Shown here piece after piece: positions 6,963 to 16,547 of a stretch of DNA of 64,000 bases. Position 1 is the stretch's first letter, and every line of letters starts with the position of its first letter. The notes under the pieces are model-generated. The model saw nothing but the letters and a program-made list of their open reading frames with translations. It did not search any database and was not told the DNA's origin. The stretch covers positions 62,001 to 126,000 of the forward strand of contig CACGUZ010000002.1 of NCBI GenBank assembly GCA_902576375.1. Reading direction: 5' to 3'. Both the position numbers and the translations under genes were made by a program. This stretch comes from an uncultured Pelagibacteraceae bacterium (GTDB taxonomy: Bacteria; Pseudomonadota; Alphaproteobacteria; Pelagibacterales; Pelagibacteraceae).

Positions 6963-8246
6963 TTATTTTCTCCTAATTCGTTTTTTCACAGATTGAGCGT
7001 GTGCGGCCAACCCTTCATAATTTGCAAGAGTTATAACTGATGGTCCAAGCTTTTCAATACCCTTTTTTGATAAGTTTATATATGAAATTCTTTTGTAAAA
7101 TTCATTAACACTTATACCACTTGAAAATTTAGCGGAGCCATTAGTTGGTAATATATGGTTTGAACCAGCATTATAGTCAGTCATTGCCATCACGGCATAT
7201 TTTCCTAAACAAATAGAACCAGCATTTTTAATTTTTGAAATAAAAGATTTGTAATTTTTTACATTTAATTCTAAATGCTCAGGAGCGATTTTATTCACAA
7301 TATCAATTATTTGTTTATCTGATTTTACTTGAATTAAAATTCCGTTATTTGATAAACTTTTTCTTGCGATAGCTGTCCTTGGAATTTTTTTTAATTGTCT
7401 AGAAATTTCACCCTTAGTTTGACTTATTAAGTCTTTACTTTTAGAAATTAAAATACATTGAGCAAGTTCATCATGTTCTGCTTGACCAATAAGATCGCTT
7501 GCTATCCAGTCTGGATTTGAAAATCTATCAGCAACAACGGTTACTTCCGATGGTCCAGCTATCATTCCCTCAACACCAACATCACCAAAGACTTCTTTTT
7601 TAGCAGCTGCTACATACTTATTACCAGGACCAACAATTTTATTCACTCTATTAATTTTTTTTGTTCCATAAGCGACTGCTGCAATCGCTGATGGACCACC
7701 AATAGAATATATTTCTTTAATTTTACATTTTTTTGCTGCATATAGTACTGCAGCATTTTGTTTTCCTTTATATCCTGGATTAATCATAATTATTCTTTTT
7801 ACTCCCGCAACTATCGCAGGGATAGCATTCATTAAAACACTTGAGGGATAAGACGCTGATGATCCTGGCACGTAAATTGCAACAGATTCTATTGGTAGAT
7901 ATTTGTATTCTAATTTATTTTTTAATTTATCTATATAAGAAATATTTTTAAATTTTTGTAATGAGTGAAACTTGTAAATTCTTGAATAAGCTAGATCGAT
8001 AGCATTTTTTACTTTAGGATCTAGAGAATTAATAGATTTTTTAATTTGTTTAAAACTAGGTTTAATTACTCTGTTCTGGTTAAATTTCTTCTCATACTTT
8101 AACAATGCCTTGTCACCATTTTTTTTAACATCATTAATTATTCTAATAACAGAGATAGAGCTCGTTTGAACTTTTGTTTTTCTTCTTAATAATAAATCTT
8201 CTAACTTTTTATTAAAATTTCTTAATTTACTATCTAATATTTTCAT
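6963..8246 (-). CDS. hisD: Histidinol dehydrogenase
   Basis: 427 residues. Performs the last two oxidations of histidine synthesis (histidinol to histidine, NAD and Zn dependent). Family segments present: YVPGSSASYPSSVLM, GPGNKYVAAAKKEVFG, AGPSEVTVVAD, the Zn-site region DLIGQAEHDELAQ and SNHILPTNGSA. It sits two bases after the DUF2948 gene and leads into infA, a known alphaproteobacterial order. It is separate from the hisS-hisZ-hisG group 1-3 kb away. Confidence 0.97.
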   Translation of the reverse strand: MKILDSKLRNFNKKLEDLLLRRKTKVQTSSISVIRIINDVKKNGDKALLKYEKKFNQNRVIKPSFKQIKKSINSLDPKVKNAIDLAYSRIYKFHSLQKFKNISYIDKLKNKLEYKYLPIESVAIYVPGSSASYPSSVLMNAIPAIVAGVKRIIMINPGYKGKQNAAVLYAAKKCKIKEIYSIGGPSAIAAVAYGTKKINRVNKIVGPGNKYVAAAKKEVFGDVGVEGMIAGPSEVTVVADRFSNPDWIASDLIGQAEHDELAQCILISKSKDLISQTKGEISRQLKKIPRTAIARKSLSNNGILIQVKSDKQIIDIVNKIAPEHLELNVKNYKSFISKIKNAGSICLGKYAVMAMTDYNAGSNHILPTNGSAKFSSGISVNEFYKRISYINLSKKGIEKLGPSVITLANYEGLAAHAQSVKKRIRRK

Positions 8247-8248
8247 AT

Positions 8249-8641
8249 TTATTTAATCTCATTTTGATCCTCTAACCTTACTTCAATCGTTTCTGTAGTC
8301 AAAACAATGTGACTATTCTTATCAAAAATTAAATTTATTTCATAATCGTCTTTATTTTTCAAATAATCGATGCCAATTAAGTTTAAAATTTCCTCTTTAT
8401 TTCCTTGATTGATATTTTTAGATTTAACCTTATCGACAAAATCGAATCTGCAAATACTGTTTATTTTTTTATTCATTTGGTCAGATTCAATTTTAATTCT
8501 TTCGATCGATAATAAAAAAACTTTGCTTGATGCTAAATACTTAATATTATCAACTTTTGTTTTTGAGCCTGAAACACATGCTGAGATCATTTGCAATCCC
8601 TCTTGATCATTTGCAATAATTTTAGCTAGGTATTTACTCAC
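8249..8641 (-). CDS. DUF2948 family protein
   Basis: 130 residues, soluble, with no catalytic motif I can name. Placement between murA and hisD, length, and the pattern LAKIIANDQEGLQMISACVSGSKTKV with a C-terminal half rich in acidic residues match the DUF2948 proteins found there in alphaproteobacteria. Overlaps the last base of murA. Function unknown. Confidence 0.75.
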   Translation of the reverse strand: MSKYLAKIIANDQEGLQMISACVSGSKTKVDNIKYLASSKVFLLSIERIKIESDQMNKKINSICRFDFVDKVKSKNINQGNKEEILNLIGIDYLKNKDDYEINLIFDKNSHIVLTTETIEVRLEDQNEIK

Positions 8642-9900
8642 TATTTTAATCTTTTTATTTTAACGCCAATTTTTTTTAATTTATGCTCGATATTTTCATA
8701 TCCACGATCCAAATGATAAATCCTGTTAATTATTGATTTACCTTTAGAAACCATTGCTGCTAATACCAATGAAACCGATGCTCTTAAATCGCTAGACATT
8801 AATTCAGCACCAATAAATTTAGTATTTCCAAAAATGTAAGCTTTATTATTCTTTACATTTATTTTTGCACCAAGTCTGCGCAGTTCAGCTACATGCATAA
8901 ATCTATTTTCAAATATATTTTCAGTGATAGAGCTTTTTCCACTTGCTTTACACATCAAAACCATAAGTTGCGACTGTAAATCAGTTGCTACACCTGGATA
9001 TTCTTTAGTTTTAATATTTTTAATGGATCTAATTTTCTCTGGACCTTTGATAAAAATTTTTTCTTTATGTGCTTTTATTTTTGCACCAAACCTTTTTAAT
9101 AATTCTAACTCAGTTTTGATAATTTTTGCATCAAAATTCGATATCTTCAAGTTTCCTTTTGCCAATGTTGCTGCTACACAAAAGGTACCGGCCTCTATCC
9201 TATCAGCCATTACTGAGTACTCTGTTGGATTTAAAGTTTTTACTCCAACAATCTTACATGTTCTCCCAATCCAGGAAATCTTTGCTCCTGCTGAGTTTAA
9301 AAACTTTGTTAAATCTTTTATTTCAGGTTCAATTGCACAATTTTTTAAAATAGTAGTACCCTTTGCTAAACAAGCTGCAATTATAGAATTTTCTGTAGCT
9401 CCTACAGTTAGTCTAGGAAACTTTATAGTAGTTCCTTTTAATTTACCATTGGATTTAGCTAAGATATAGCCATCTTTTAAAATATAGCTCATCCCAAGTT
9501 TTTTCAAAGAGTCTAAATGATAATTTATTGGTCTTGCTCCAATTAAACATCCACCAGGTAAAGAAATTTTTGATTTGTAATATCTAGCAATTAAAGGACC
9601 TAGGACCAAAATTGAACCTCTCATTGTTTTAACAAGAGAATAACTTGCGAATGTTTTAAGATTTTTTTTATTATGTATTCTAGCGACTCTTTTATTTTTA
9701 GATAAAATAATCTTCGATCCTAAGGATCTTAATAAACTTATCATTGTATTTATATCATTTACCTTTGGTAAATTTTTTAACACAACTGGCTGATTGAATA
9801 ATAAAGTCGCTGCTAAAATTGGAAGTGAGGAATTTTTGGATCCAGAAATTTTAACTTCTCCCCTAATCCTACTTGGGCCTTCAATAGAAAACTTATCCAT
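8641..9900 (-). CDS. murA: UDP-N-acetylglucosamine 1-carboxyvinyltransferase
   Basis: 419 residues, the usual length. First committed step of peptidoglycan synthesis: transfer of enolpyruvate from PEP to UDP-GlcNAc. The substrate motif GSKNSSLPIL lies near the N-terminus, and the catalytic Cys in PGGCLIGARP at about residue 117 is present (fosfomycin-sensitive type). It overlaps the DUF2948 gene by one base and follows dcd by 3 nt. Confidence 0.97.
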   Translation of the reverse strand: MDKFSIEGPSRIRGEVKISGSKNSSLPILAATLLFNQPVVLKNLPKVNDINTMISLLRSLGSKIILSKNKRVARIHNKKNLKTFASYSLVKTMRGSILVLGPLIARYYKSKISLPGGCLIGARPINYHLDSLKKLGMSYILKDGYILAKSNGKLKGTTIKFPRLTVGATENSIIAACLAKGTTILKNCAIEPEIKDLTKFLNSAGAKISWIGRTCKIVGVKTLNPTEYSVMADRIEAGTFCVAATLAKGNLKISNFDAKIIKTELELLKRFGAKIKAHKEKIFIKGPEKIRSIKNIKTKEYPGVATDLQSQLMVLMCKASGKSSITENIFENRFMHVAELRRLGAKINVKNNKAYIFGNTKFIGAELMSSDLRASVSLVLAAMVSKGKSIINRIYHLDRGYENIEHKLKKIGVKIKRLK

Positions 9901-9903
9901 AAA

Positions 9904-10464
9904 TTATTTCTTAATTTTTGCAACCTGAATTGTAGTTTGCCCCTGATATTTACCATTCTTAGACTTATATGTTGTCTCTGGTTGTGTATCTGATTTAAAA
10001 AATAAGAATTGAGCAATACCCTCATTTGAATATATTTTTGCTGGATTAGGTGTAGTGTTGCTTAGTTCAATTACTATATTTCCTTCGAATTCATTTTCTA
10101 TTGGTGTTACATTACAAATAATACCTGTTCGAGCATAAGTGCTTTTTCCAACACAAATGCATAAAACATCTTTTGGTATTCTAAAATACTCAACTGTTTT
10201 CGCTAAAACGAATGAATTTGGAGGAATGATGCAGTATGGTCCTTTTCTCTCTATAAAATTATCATCAGAAAAATTTTTAGGGTCCACCAAAGAACTGTTA
10301 ACATTGGTAAATATTCTATACTCATCGGAGATTCTTACATCATAACCCATACTACTAAGGCCATAAGATATTTTTCCTTCAGAAACTTGATGATCTAAAA
10401 ATGGTTCAATCATGTTGTGTTCTTTACACATTTTTTTTATCCAAGAGTCAGGCTGGATAGACAT
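9904..10464 (-). CDS. dcd: dCTP deaminase
   Basis: 186 residues of the dUTPase-like trimeric fold. Converts dCTP to dUTP for thymidylate synthesis. Signature segments: [28 protein letters not shown] and the C-terminal [11 protein letters not shown] loop. Its ATG shares one base with the TAA of the tiny upstream ORF, suggesting translational coupling. Confidence 0.95.
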   Translation of the reverse strand: MSIQPDSWIKKMCKEHNMIEPFLDHQVSEGKISYGLSSMGYDVRISDEYRIFTNVNSSLVDPKNFSDDNFIERKGPYCIIPPNSFVLAKTVEYFRIPKDVLCICVGKSTYARTGIICNVTPIENEFEGNIVIELSNTTPNPAKIYSNEGIAQFLFFKSDTQPETTYKSKNGKYQGQTTIQVAKIKK

Positions 10465-10565
10465 TATTTATTTTTCTTCTTATTTTTTTTTTGAAAGAGT
10501 TTTCTTTTTTTTAGATTCTTTTTGAGAGCTAAACTTAAACGCTCATTTTTATTTTTTACAATCAT
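10464..10565 (-). CDS. 33-residue highly basic protein coupled to dcd
   Basis: ATG at 10565 overlaps the TGA of the upstream 66-residue gene (ATGA), and its TAA overlaps the dcd ATG (TAATG). This double coupling supports a real gene. The product starts [10 protein letters not shown], then [13 protein letters not shown], and ends in a run of Lys/Asn. About half the residues are Lys/Arg, so nucleic-acid or ribosome binding is plausible. No family recognised. Confidence 0.6.
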   Translation of the reverse strand: MIVKNKNERLSLALKKNLKKRKLFQKKNKKKNK

Positions 10566-10762
10566 TCTTTATTTGGATTTGTGAGAAAATCTAGAGTAAT
10601 TGGTTTAGATGTATCTAAAACTTTTTCTTTATTATCATCTTTTTTGGCACCTTCTTTTGCTAAACGCTTTGCTTTTTTTTCAGCAAGTTTTTTTTCTCTC
10701 TTAGCTTGCTTTTCCATAAGTTTAGCACTTTTGGTTGACTTATAATCGTAATGAATGCCCAT
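10562..10762 (-). CDS. 66-residue charged protein, unknown function
   Basis: Starts MGIHYDYKSTKSAKLMEKQ, then a Lys/Ala/Glu-rich helix (residues about 14-45) and a short C-terminus ending in [12 protein letters not shown]. The GIHYDYK start and the ITLDFL motif look conserved rather than random. It is first in a run with the 33-residue ORF and dcd and is divergent from tRNA-Thr. Family unknown to me. Confidence 0.7.
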   Translation of the reverse strand: MGIHYDYKSTKSAKLMEKQAKREKKLAEKKAKRLAKEGAKKDDNKEKVLDTSKPITLDFLTNPNKE

Positions 10763-10861
10763 AAAAATTTCTTTATTAGATATAAATCATATTGGACAAA
10801 AAATTAAGGCAATAATTTGAAAAAATGCTCTATTATTCCTAAAATACAATTTATGATTATT

Positions 10862-10935
10862 GCTCCTGTAGTTAAATGGCATAACAAGTCCTTGGTAAGG
10901 ACTAGTTCCCTGGTCAGTACAGGGTGGGAGCACCA
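10862..10935 (+). tRNA. tRNA-Thr(GGT)
   Basis: 74 nt with encoded CCA. Acceptor GCTCCTG/TGGGAGC, D-stem GTTA/TAAC with a normal GG in loop AATGGCA, anticodon arm AGTCC-TTGGTAA-GGACT (anticodon GGT), T-stem CCCTG/CAGGG. The T-loop is GTCAGTA: positions 55-56 are the normal TC, but 54 and 58 are both G instead of T and A. The 3' end abuts the stop codon of the convergent VTT gene. Confidence 0.93.
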
Positions 10936-11658
10936 CTAATTTTTATAAAATAATTTTCTAAGGAAAATTGTAATGAATACTAAAAAAACAAATGCAAAAA
11001 TAGGTATATATATTTCAGAAGAAAATAGAATATCACTCAATTTGGGAACCTCTGCGTTTTCCTCTATAATTTTTTCTAATCCATCTCCAATGGAAACAGC
11101 TAGAAAAATTTGAGGAATAATTCCTATGCATGTCGCAAAGAAAAAATTACGTATTTTTACATTAAAAAGAGTTGGCAAAAGACAACTTAATTGCCATGGG
11201 ACTCCTCCTATAAATCGATATATTAATAAGAAGATAAATTCTGAGTTTTTAAATTTTATTTCGAGTGATTTGAACCTATTTAAAAACTTTTCCCTAACTA
11301 TATCTTTTAAAAAATAGTTTCCAAAAATATAAAGAAATGTTGCGCCAATACTTAAACCTAAAACCACAATAATAGTCCCAATCCATTTTCCTAAAATAAA
11401 ACCGCCTAGAAGAGCGATCGGTGATCCAAATCCTAAAAAAGGAAATACCCATAAGACAGTTAAAAATAAAAATATCAAAGATATTAGAAATAAATTAGAA
11501 CTTTTCATTTCTAGAAAATACAACCTATTCTCTTTTATAAATTCATATGATGTTATTTCTTGAAGACTAAATTTTGAAAAAAACAATAATAAAAATATTA
11601 AGACCAAACTTAAATATGATATTCCAATAAATAATTTAACTTTTTTAGTTTTTTCCAT
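10936..11658 (-). CDS. TVP38/TMEM64 (VTT/DedA-like) inner-membrane protein
   Basis: 240 residues with about five membrane segments. The VTT signature is seen in the loop [19 protein letters not shown] and in [15 protein letters not shown] followed by [15 protein letters not shown]. Family members are inner-membrane proteins linked to lipid scrambling or transport; the substrate here is unknown. The stop is directly adjacent to the tRNA-Thr 3' end. Confidence 0.85.
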   Translation of the reverse strand: MEKTKKVKLFIGISYLSLVLIFLLLFFSKFSLQEITSYEFIKENRLYFLEMKSSNLFLISLIFLFLTVLWVFPFLGFGSPIALLGGFILGKWIGTIIVVLGLSIGATFLYIFGNYFLKDIVREKFLNRFKSLEIKFKNSEFIFLLIYRFIGGVPWQLSCLLPTLFNVKIRNFFFATCIGIIPQIFLAVSIGDGLEKIIEENAEVPKLSDILFSSEIYIPIFAFVFLVFITIFLRKLFYKN

Positions 11659-11689
11659 TGTTAATTATCGTATTAGTAAAATCTTATAT

Positions 11690-11718
11690 TTGCTATTTAT
11701 ATATTTAATTACTATAAA
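11690..11718 (+). promoter_or_regulatory. Probable sigma-70 promoter of rpmH-rnpA-yidD-yidC
   Basis: TTGCTA at 11690-11695 and TATAAA at 11713-11718 are separated by 17 nt, upstream of rpmH (ATG 11750). Expected start about 11725. Confidence 0.6.
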
Positions 11719-11749
11719 GGTCGAAATTTTATTTAATTTAAATCACTTT

Positions 11750-11890
11750 ATGAAAAGAACATACCAACCTTCTAAAATAAAAAGAGCTAGAAAACATGGT
11801 TTTAGATCTAAAATGAAGACAAAGGGTGGAAAGAAACTTTTAGCAAGAAGAAGGGCTAGAGGTAGAAAATCATTAACAGTCTCAGGTTAG
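11750..11890 (+). CDS. rpmH: 50S ribosomal protein L34
   Basis: 46 residues beginning [19 protein letters not shown], the full L34 signature, ending in [14 protein letters not shown] longer frame upstream is not needed. First gene of the conserved rpmH-rnpA-yidD-yidC cluster; rnpA starts 3 nt after its stop. Confidence 0.98.
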   Translation: MKRTYQPSKIKRARKHGFRSKMKTKGGKKLLARRRARGRKSLTVSG

Positions 11891-11893
11891 TCA

Positions 11894-12235
11894 ATGAAAA
11901 GCAAAATACTTGCTCTTTCAAAAAATGAGGAGTTTCGAACTTTGCTTAAAAGTAAAAAAACTTCCAACAAATACGTCACTATTTTTTTTGGAAATCTTAC
12001 TAACAAAAATAAAAATAGTTTAAACATCTCATTTGTAGCAAAAAAAAAAATTGGTAATGCCGTTAAGAGAAATAAAATCAAAAGACGACTAAGGAATATA
12101 ATGAACGATGCATACAAAAAAATATCAATTAATTCAAATTATTCGTATCTTGTTATTGCTAAGTCAACTATGCTAAACAGTGAATTTAAAAAGATTAAAG
12201 AAACGTTATTTTTAGAATTTGAAAGAATAAAATAA
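11894..12235 (+). CDS. rnpA: Ribonuclease P protein component
   Basis: 113 residues. Protein cofactor of RNase P, which trims tRNA 5' ends. The RNR motif is KRNKIKRRLRN near residue 56, preceded by ISFVAKKKIGNAV. Its TAA overlaps the yidD ATG by one base. Confidence 0.95.
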   Translation: MKSKILALSKNEEFRTLLKSKKTSNKYVTIFFGNLTNKNKNSLNISFVAKKKIGNAVKRNKIKRRLRNIMNDAYKKISINSNYSYLVIAKSTMLNSEFKKIKETLFLEFERIK

Positions 12236-12471
12236 TGAATTTTGGAACTTACATACTAGTAAAACTAATTACTCTTTATAAATATTTAGTTAGTCCTTTG
12301 ATTGGTCATTCATGCAGATATCTTCCAACCTGTTCAGAATATAGTATTGAGGCATTAAAAACATATGGTTTTTTTAAAGGTCTTTCTTTAAGTATTAAAA
12401 GAATTTTATCATGCCATCCTTGGAGTAATGGAGGCTTTGATCCAGTAAGAAAAGTTAAGGCAAAAAAATAA
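12235..12471 (+). CDS. yidD: Membrane protein insertion efficiency factor YidD
   Basis: 78 residues with the YidD signature HSCRYLPTCSEYSIEALKTYG and the C-terminal CHPWSNGGFDPV. A small membrane-associated protein that assists YidC-dependent insertion. One-base overlaps with both rnpA and yidC. Confidence 0.96.
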   Translation: MNFGTYILVKLITLYKYLVSPLIGHSCRYLPTCSEYSIEALKTYGFFKGLSLSIKRILSCHPWSNGGFDPVRKVKAKK

Positions 12472-14150
12472 TGGACTCAAAAAATACAATAGCAGCTATA
12501 GCGTTATCCTCAGCAGTAATAGTTTTATATTCATTATTTTTTATTCCTGAAAAATCATCAACAAGTCAAGATCTTGTTGAAAAAGAAAAAATTGAACAAA
12601 GCACAGATACACCAAGCTTAGAACAAAAAGAAACTCTTATCGAGATTTCAAGAAAAGATGCTTTAATTGAAAGTGAAAGAGTTGAGTTTGAAAACTCTAA
12701 TATAATCGGAACAATAGCTTTAAAAGGCGCAGCAATAGATGATTTAACTTTTAAAAATTATAATGTTGAACTGGAAGGTAATGAAAAAATAACACTATTA
12801 GGGCCTAGAAATATTAAAGAAGGTTATTTAATTGAAAGTGGATTTGTAACTTCTGATAAAAATATAGATATTCCAACATCAGAGACTACCTGGTCTATAA
12901 AAGGAAATAAAAAGCTTACTCAGAACTCTCCAATTAAATTATCTTGGACTAATGATCAGGGAATTACCTTTGAAAAAGAAATTTCATTAGATGATAAATA
13001 TCTATTTTCAATCAAGCAAAGAGTTATTAACAAAACAAATGGAAAATATGATTTTTATTCTTATGGTCAAATTATAAGAAATGAGATCCCAGATATAATA
13101 GATTTTTTAATTCTTCATGAAGGGTTAATTGCAACTTTAGATGATGAATTAATTGAGGAAGATTATGACGATATTCAAGAGAAAAAGTTTACAAAAACTG
13201 CTCAAAAAGGCTGGTTGGGTATAAGTGATAAATATTGGATTACTTCACTGATACCACCACAAAATAAAGAGTTTAAAACAACTTTCGATTATAAGGATAA
13301 ATTTAGAGCGAATTTTATTGCAACTGAACCGCTTGAATTGGGTCCAAATAATTCTATTGAGGAAAATTTACAAATAATAGTTGCAGCTAAAAGAGTGGAT
13401 GTCATTGATGGCTATGCAAATAGCCTTGCTATAGATAAGTTTGACTTAGTAATTGATTGGGGTTTTTTATATTTTATAACAAAACCTCTATTTTTTGGTA
13501 TTGATTATTTTTTTAAACTACTTGGTAATTATGGATTAGCCATAATAGCTATAACAATTTGCATACGTTTAGTTTTCTTTCCCCTCGCAAATTTTTCTTT
13601 TAGAAGTATGGCAAAAATGAAAGCTCTCACTCCAGAAATGGTAAGATTAAAGGAGCTTCATAAAAATGATAAAGTGAAATTACAACAAGAGATGATGGCT
13701 CTATATAAAAAAGAAAAAGTCAATCCAATGTCAGGATGTCTTCCTATTCTTGTTCAAATACCAGTATTTTTTGCTTTGTATAAAGTTTTATTCGTTACGA
13801 TAGAAATGAGACATATGCCTTTTTATGGGTGGATACATGATTTAAGTGAACGTGATCCTACAAGTATATTCAATTTATTTGGGCTACTACCTTATGATGT
13901 TCCATCATTTTTAATGATTGGTGCTTGGCCCGTTGCAATGGGAGTTTCTATGTGGGTACAACAGAAATTAAATCCTGCTCCTACTGATCCTATGCAAGCT
14001 AAAATATTTATGTTCTTTCCACTCTTTTTGACCGTAATATTAGCACCCTTTCCAAGTGGCTTAGTAATTTATTGGACTGTGAATAATATTTTAACTATGG
14101 CCCAACAAATATTCATTATGAAAAGGACTACGGTTAAAACTGTCACTTAA
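12471..14150 (+). CDS. yidC: Membrane protein insertase YidC
   Basis: 559 residues, Gram-negative type: N-terminal membrane anchor (residues about 5-24), a large periplasmic beta domain (about 60-330), then the conserved five-helix insertase core starting near residue 340 (GLAIIAITICIRLVFFPLA, then MSGCLPILVQIPVFFALYKVL). The core ends at FPSGLVIYWTVNNIL. Inserts membrane proteins alone or with SecYEG. Many alphaproteobacteria have engB between yidC and argB; it is absent here. Confidence 0.97.
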   Translation: MDSKNTIAAIALSSAVIVLYSLFFIPEKSSTSQDLVEKEKIEQSTDTPSLEQKETLIEISRKDALIESERVEFENSNIIGTIALKGAAIDDLTFKNYNVELEGNEKITLLGPRNIKEGYLIESGFVTSDKNIDIPTSETTWSIKGNKKLTQNSPIKLSWTNDQGITFEKEISLDDKYLFSIKQRVINKTNGKYDFYSYGQIIRNEIPDIIDFLILHEGLIATLDDELIEEDYDDIQEKKFTKTAQKGWLGISDKYWITSLIPPQNKEFKTTFDYKDKFRANFIATEPLELGPNNSIEENLQIIVAAKRVDVIDGYANSLAIDKFDLVIDWGFLYFITKPLFFGIDYFFKLLGNYGLAIIAITICIRLVFFPLANFSFRSMAKMKALTPEMVRLKELHKNDKVKLQQEMMALYKKEKVNPMSGCLPILVQIPVFFALYKVLFVTIEMRHMPFYGWIHDLSERDPTSIFNLFGLLPYDVPSFLMIGAWPVAMGVSMWVQQKLNPAPTDPMQAKIFMFFPLFLTVILAPFPSGLVIYWTVNNILTMAQQIFIMKRTTVKTVT

Positions 14151-14177
14151 AAAATTAATTATTACACAATAATAAAA

Positions 14178-15026
14178 ATGGATTTAAAAAAAATACTTCC
14201 AAAAAATGGACCACCATTAAATGAGGTTTCAAAATACATAGAAAAGTATAAAAATGACCTCATAGTAATAAAATATGGAGGAAATGTTTTTATAGATAGA
14301 AATATCTTTGATAATTTTATAACAGATATAAATATACTCAGTAAGTTAGGTATTTCATTCGTAGTCGTTCATGGAGGAGGTCCAAGAATTAAAAGAGAAC
14401 TAGACAAATCAAATATTCAATCAAAATTTATTAGAGGTTTAAGAGTAACAGATAAAAAGATAATAAACATTGTTGAGTCAGTATTGATTGATTTTAATAA
14501 TGATATTGTAGATTCTTTAAAAAAATTTGGTACTGATGCAATCTCAATTCATACGAAAAAAAACAATATAATTGAGGTAACACCAGAAGCAAAAGAACTG
14601 GGTTTTGTAGGAATACCTAAGAAAATTAATAATGATCTTGTAGAAAAAATTCTTAATCAAAAGCAAGTTCCAATAGTTTCACCACTGGGTTTAGGAAATG
14701 ATAATCATCCATATAATATTAATGGTGATACAGCTGCTGGTGCAATCGCAAAGTCATTAAAATCCAGAAGATTACTATTAATGACCAATGTTGAAGGAGT
14801 TCTAGATAAAGACAAAAAACTAATTAATGAAATTACTTCAACAGAAGTTTTAAAAATGATTGAAAATAATATTATTACAGAAGGAATGATACCTAAAATA
14901 AATACTTGTTTAGATGCAGTTAAAAATGGGGTTACAGCAGTTGGAATAATTGATGGAAGAAAGCAACACTCTATATTGTTTGAAATTTTTTCCGACAAAG
15001 GTTCTGGGACTTTGATAAGAAAATGA
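14178..15026 (+). CDS. argB: Acetylglutamate kinase
   Basis: 282 residues of the amino-acid kinase family. Phosphorylates N-acetylglutamate in arginine synthesis. Motifs: VIKYGGNVF near the N-terminus, VVHGGGPRI for substrate binding, YNINGDTAAGAIAKSL, and TEGMIPKINTC. Lies 27 nt after yidC and overlaps the next gene by 4 nt. Confidence 0.96.
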   Translation: MDLKKILPKNGPPLNEVSKYIEKYKNDLIVIKYGGNVFIDRNIFDNFITDINILSKLGISFVVVHGGGPRIKRELDKSNIQSKFIRGLRVTDKKIINIVESVLIDFNNDIVDSLKKFGTDAISIHTKKNNIIEVTPEAKELGFVGIPKKINNDLVEKILNQKQVPIVSPLGLGNDNHPYNINGDTAAGAIAKSLKSRRLLLMTNVEGVLDKDKKLINEITSTEVLKMIENNIITEGMIPKINTCLDAVKNGVTAVGIIDGRKQHSILFEIFSDKGSGTLIRK

Positions 15027-15715
15027 AAAATTTTAAAGAAATGAAATACCTTCTGTTGGATCTTGATGGGGTTTGTTACGGAAAACACAATAACTATTCC
15101 CTTGAAAAAGTATTTGGTCAAGTTTCCAAAAGAATGACAATGTTTATATCTGAGAGACTAAAAATAAATATGGAGGAAGCAAAAAAATTACAGACTGATT
15201 ATTTTTATAAATACAATACTAGTTTAAATGGTTTAATGATACATCATGATATACCTCCAGAGGAATTCTTAAAATATGTTCACACAATAGATCTTTCATT
15301 TATGAAAGAGGACAAAATAATGAGGAATGAACTTGAAAAATTAGACATGGAAAAGTTTATTTTTACTAATGGGAGTGCCGAGCATGCTAAAAATATTTTA
15401 ACTCATTTAGGTGTTTATGATCTTTTTGGAAGAGATAAAGTTTTTGATATTAAAGATGCTGGGTATGTGCCAAAACCTGAGGCTAAAACTTTTGATTTAA
15501 TGGTTAAAAAATTTGGATTAAATCCAAAAGAAACCATTTATATAGAAGATATCGCGAAAAACCTGAGTATTGGTTATGAGCGAGGCTGTGCAACTGTTTG
15601 GTTAATTAATGATGAACATTTTGGCAAGATCGATTCTGATAAAGATTATATTTATCATAAAATTGAAAATCTGTCTTTATTTCTTAAGGAAATAAGGTTA
15701 TTAAAAAGTCAATAA
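15023..15715 (+). CDS. HAD-family pyrimidine 5'-nucleotidase-like phosphatase
   Basis: 230 residues. HAD motif I is LLLDLDGVCYG, motif II is FTNGSAEHA, a Lys in YVPKPEAKTF serves as motif III, and motif IV is IYIEDIAKNL. It resembles SDT1/PHM8-type pyrimidine 5'-nucleotidases, a usual neighbour of argB/dapD in alphaproteobacteria. The second motif I Asp is conserved. Substrate not proved. Confidence 0.82.
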   Translation: MKNFKEMKYLLLDLDGVCYGKHNNYSLEKVFGQVSKRMTMFISERLKINMEEAKKLQTDYFYKYNTSLNGLMIHHDIPPEEFLKYVHTIDLSFMKEDKIMRNELEKLDMEKFIFTNGSAEHAKNILTHLGVYDLFGRDKVFDIKDAGYVPKPEAKTFDLMVKKFGLNPKETIYIEDIAKNLSIGYERGCATVWLINDEHFGKIDSDKDYIYHKIENLSLFLKEIRLLKSQ

Positions 15716-15718
15716 ATT

Positions 15719-16546
15719 ATGTCTGTAGAAAAAATTATTAATGATGCCTGGGAAAACAAAGATCAAGTAAATCCAAATTCGGATCAGTCTTTAAAGAAAG
15801 CAATCAATAAGGTAATAAGTGACTTGGATAGTGGTAACTCAAGAGTTGCTGAAAAAATAAATGGTGAATGGGTTACACACCAGCATTTAAAGAAAGCAAT
15901 TATGTTAAGCTTTAGAATTTATCCAATGGAAAACTTAAATGGTCCTTATAGTAGTTGGTACGATAAATCTCACTTATTAAAAGGTAAAACTGCAGGTTGG
16001 TCAAAAGAAGATCATGAGAGAGCTGGCTTTAGAATGGTTCCTAATTCTCCAGTTAGAAAAGGATCATTTGTTGGAAAAAATGCTGTTTTGATGCCATGCT
16101 ATGTAAATATTGGAGCTTATATCGATGAGGGAACAATGATAGATACATTTGCAAGAGCAGGTAGCTGTTGTCAAATAGGAAAAAATTGTCATATCTCAGC
16201 AGGATCAGGAGTTGGTGGAGTTTTAGAACCTGCACAAGCTTTACCTACGATAATCGAAGATAATGTTTTCCTTGGAGCTATGTCAGAAGTTGTTGAGGGG
16301 GTGGTTGTTGGGGAAGGTTCAGTTTTAAGTATGGGTATGTATATAGGTCAATCAACCAAAATAGTCGATCGAAAAACCGGTAATATCACTTATGGTAAAA
16401 TTCCGCCGTACTCAGTTGTTGTCCCAGGTTCATTGCCAGATAAAAATAACTCAGCTGCACCATCGTTGTATTGTGCTGTAATAATTAAGCAGGTTGATGA
16501 AAAAACAAGATCAAAAACTTCTATAAACGATCTTTTAAGAGACTAA
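15719..16546 (+). CDS. dapD: Tetrahydrodipicolinate N-succinyltransferase
   Basis: 275 residues with the left-handed beta-helix of hexapeptide transferases (GAYIDEGTMIDTFARAGSC, IGKNCHISAGSGVGGVLEP). Makes N-succinyl-2-amino-6-ketopimelate on the way to diaminopimelate and lysine. Directly followed by dapE (one base apart), which acts two steps later. Confidence 0.97.
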   Translation: MSVEKIINDAWENKDQVNPNSDQSLKKAINKVISDLDSGNSRVAEKINGEWVTHQHLKKAIMLSFRIYPMENLNGPYSSWYDKSHLLKGKTAGWSKEDHERAGFRMVPNSPVRKGSFVGKNAVLMPCYVNIGAYIDEGTMIDTFARAGSCCQIGKNCHISAGSGVGGVLEPAQALPTIIEDNVFLGAMSEVVEGVVVGEGSVLSMGMYIGQSTKIVDRKTGNITYGKIPPYSVVVPGSLPDKNNSAAPSLYCAVIIKQVDEKTRSKTSINDLLRD

Positions 16547-16547
16547 A

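Noticed and set aside
8924-9469. A 181-codon open frame antisense to murA
   Set aside because: It lies entirely in murA, which has full family motifs. Long antisense frames are common when one codon position is biased.
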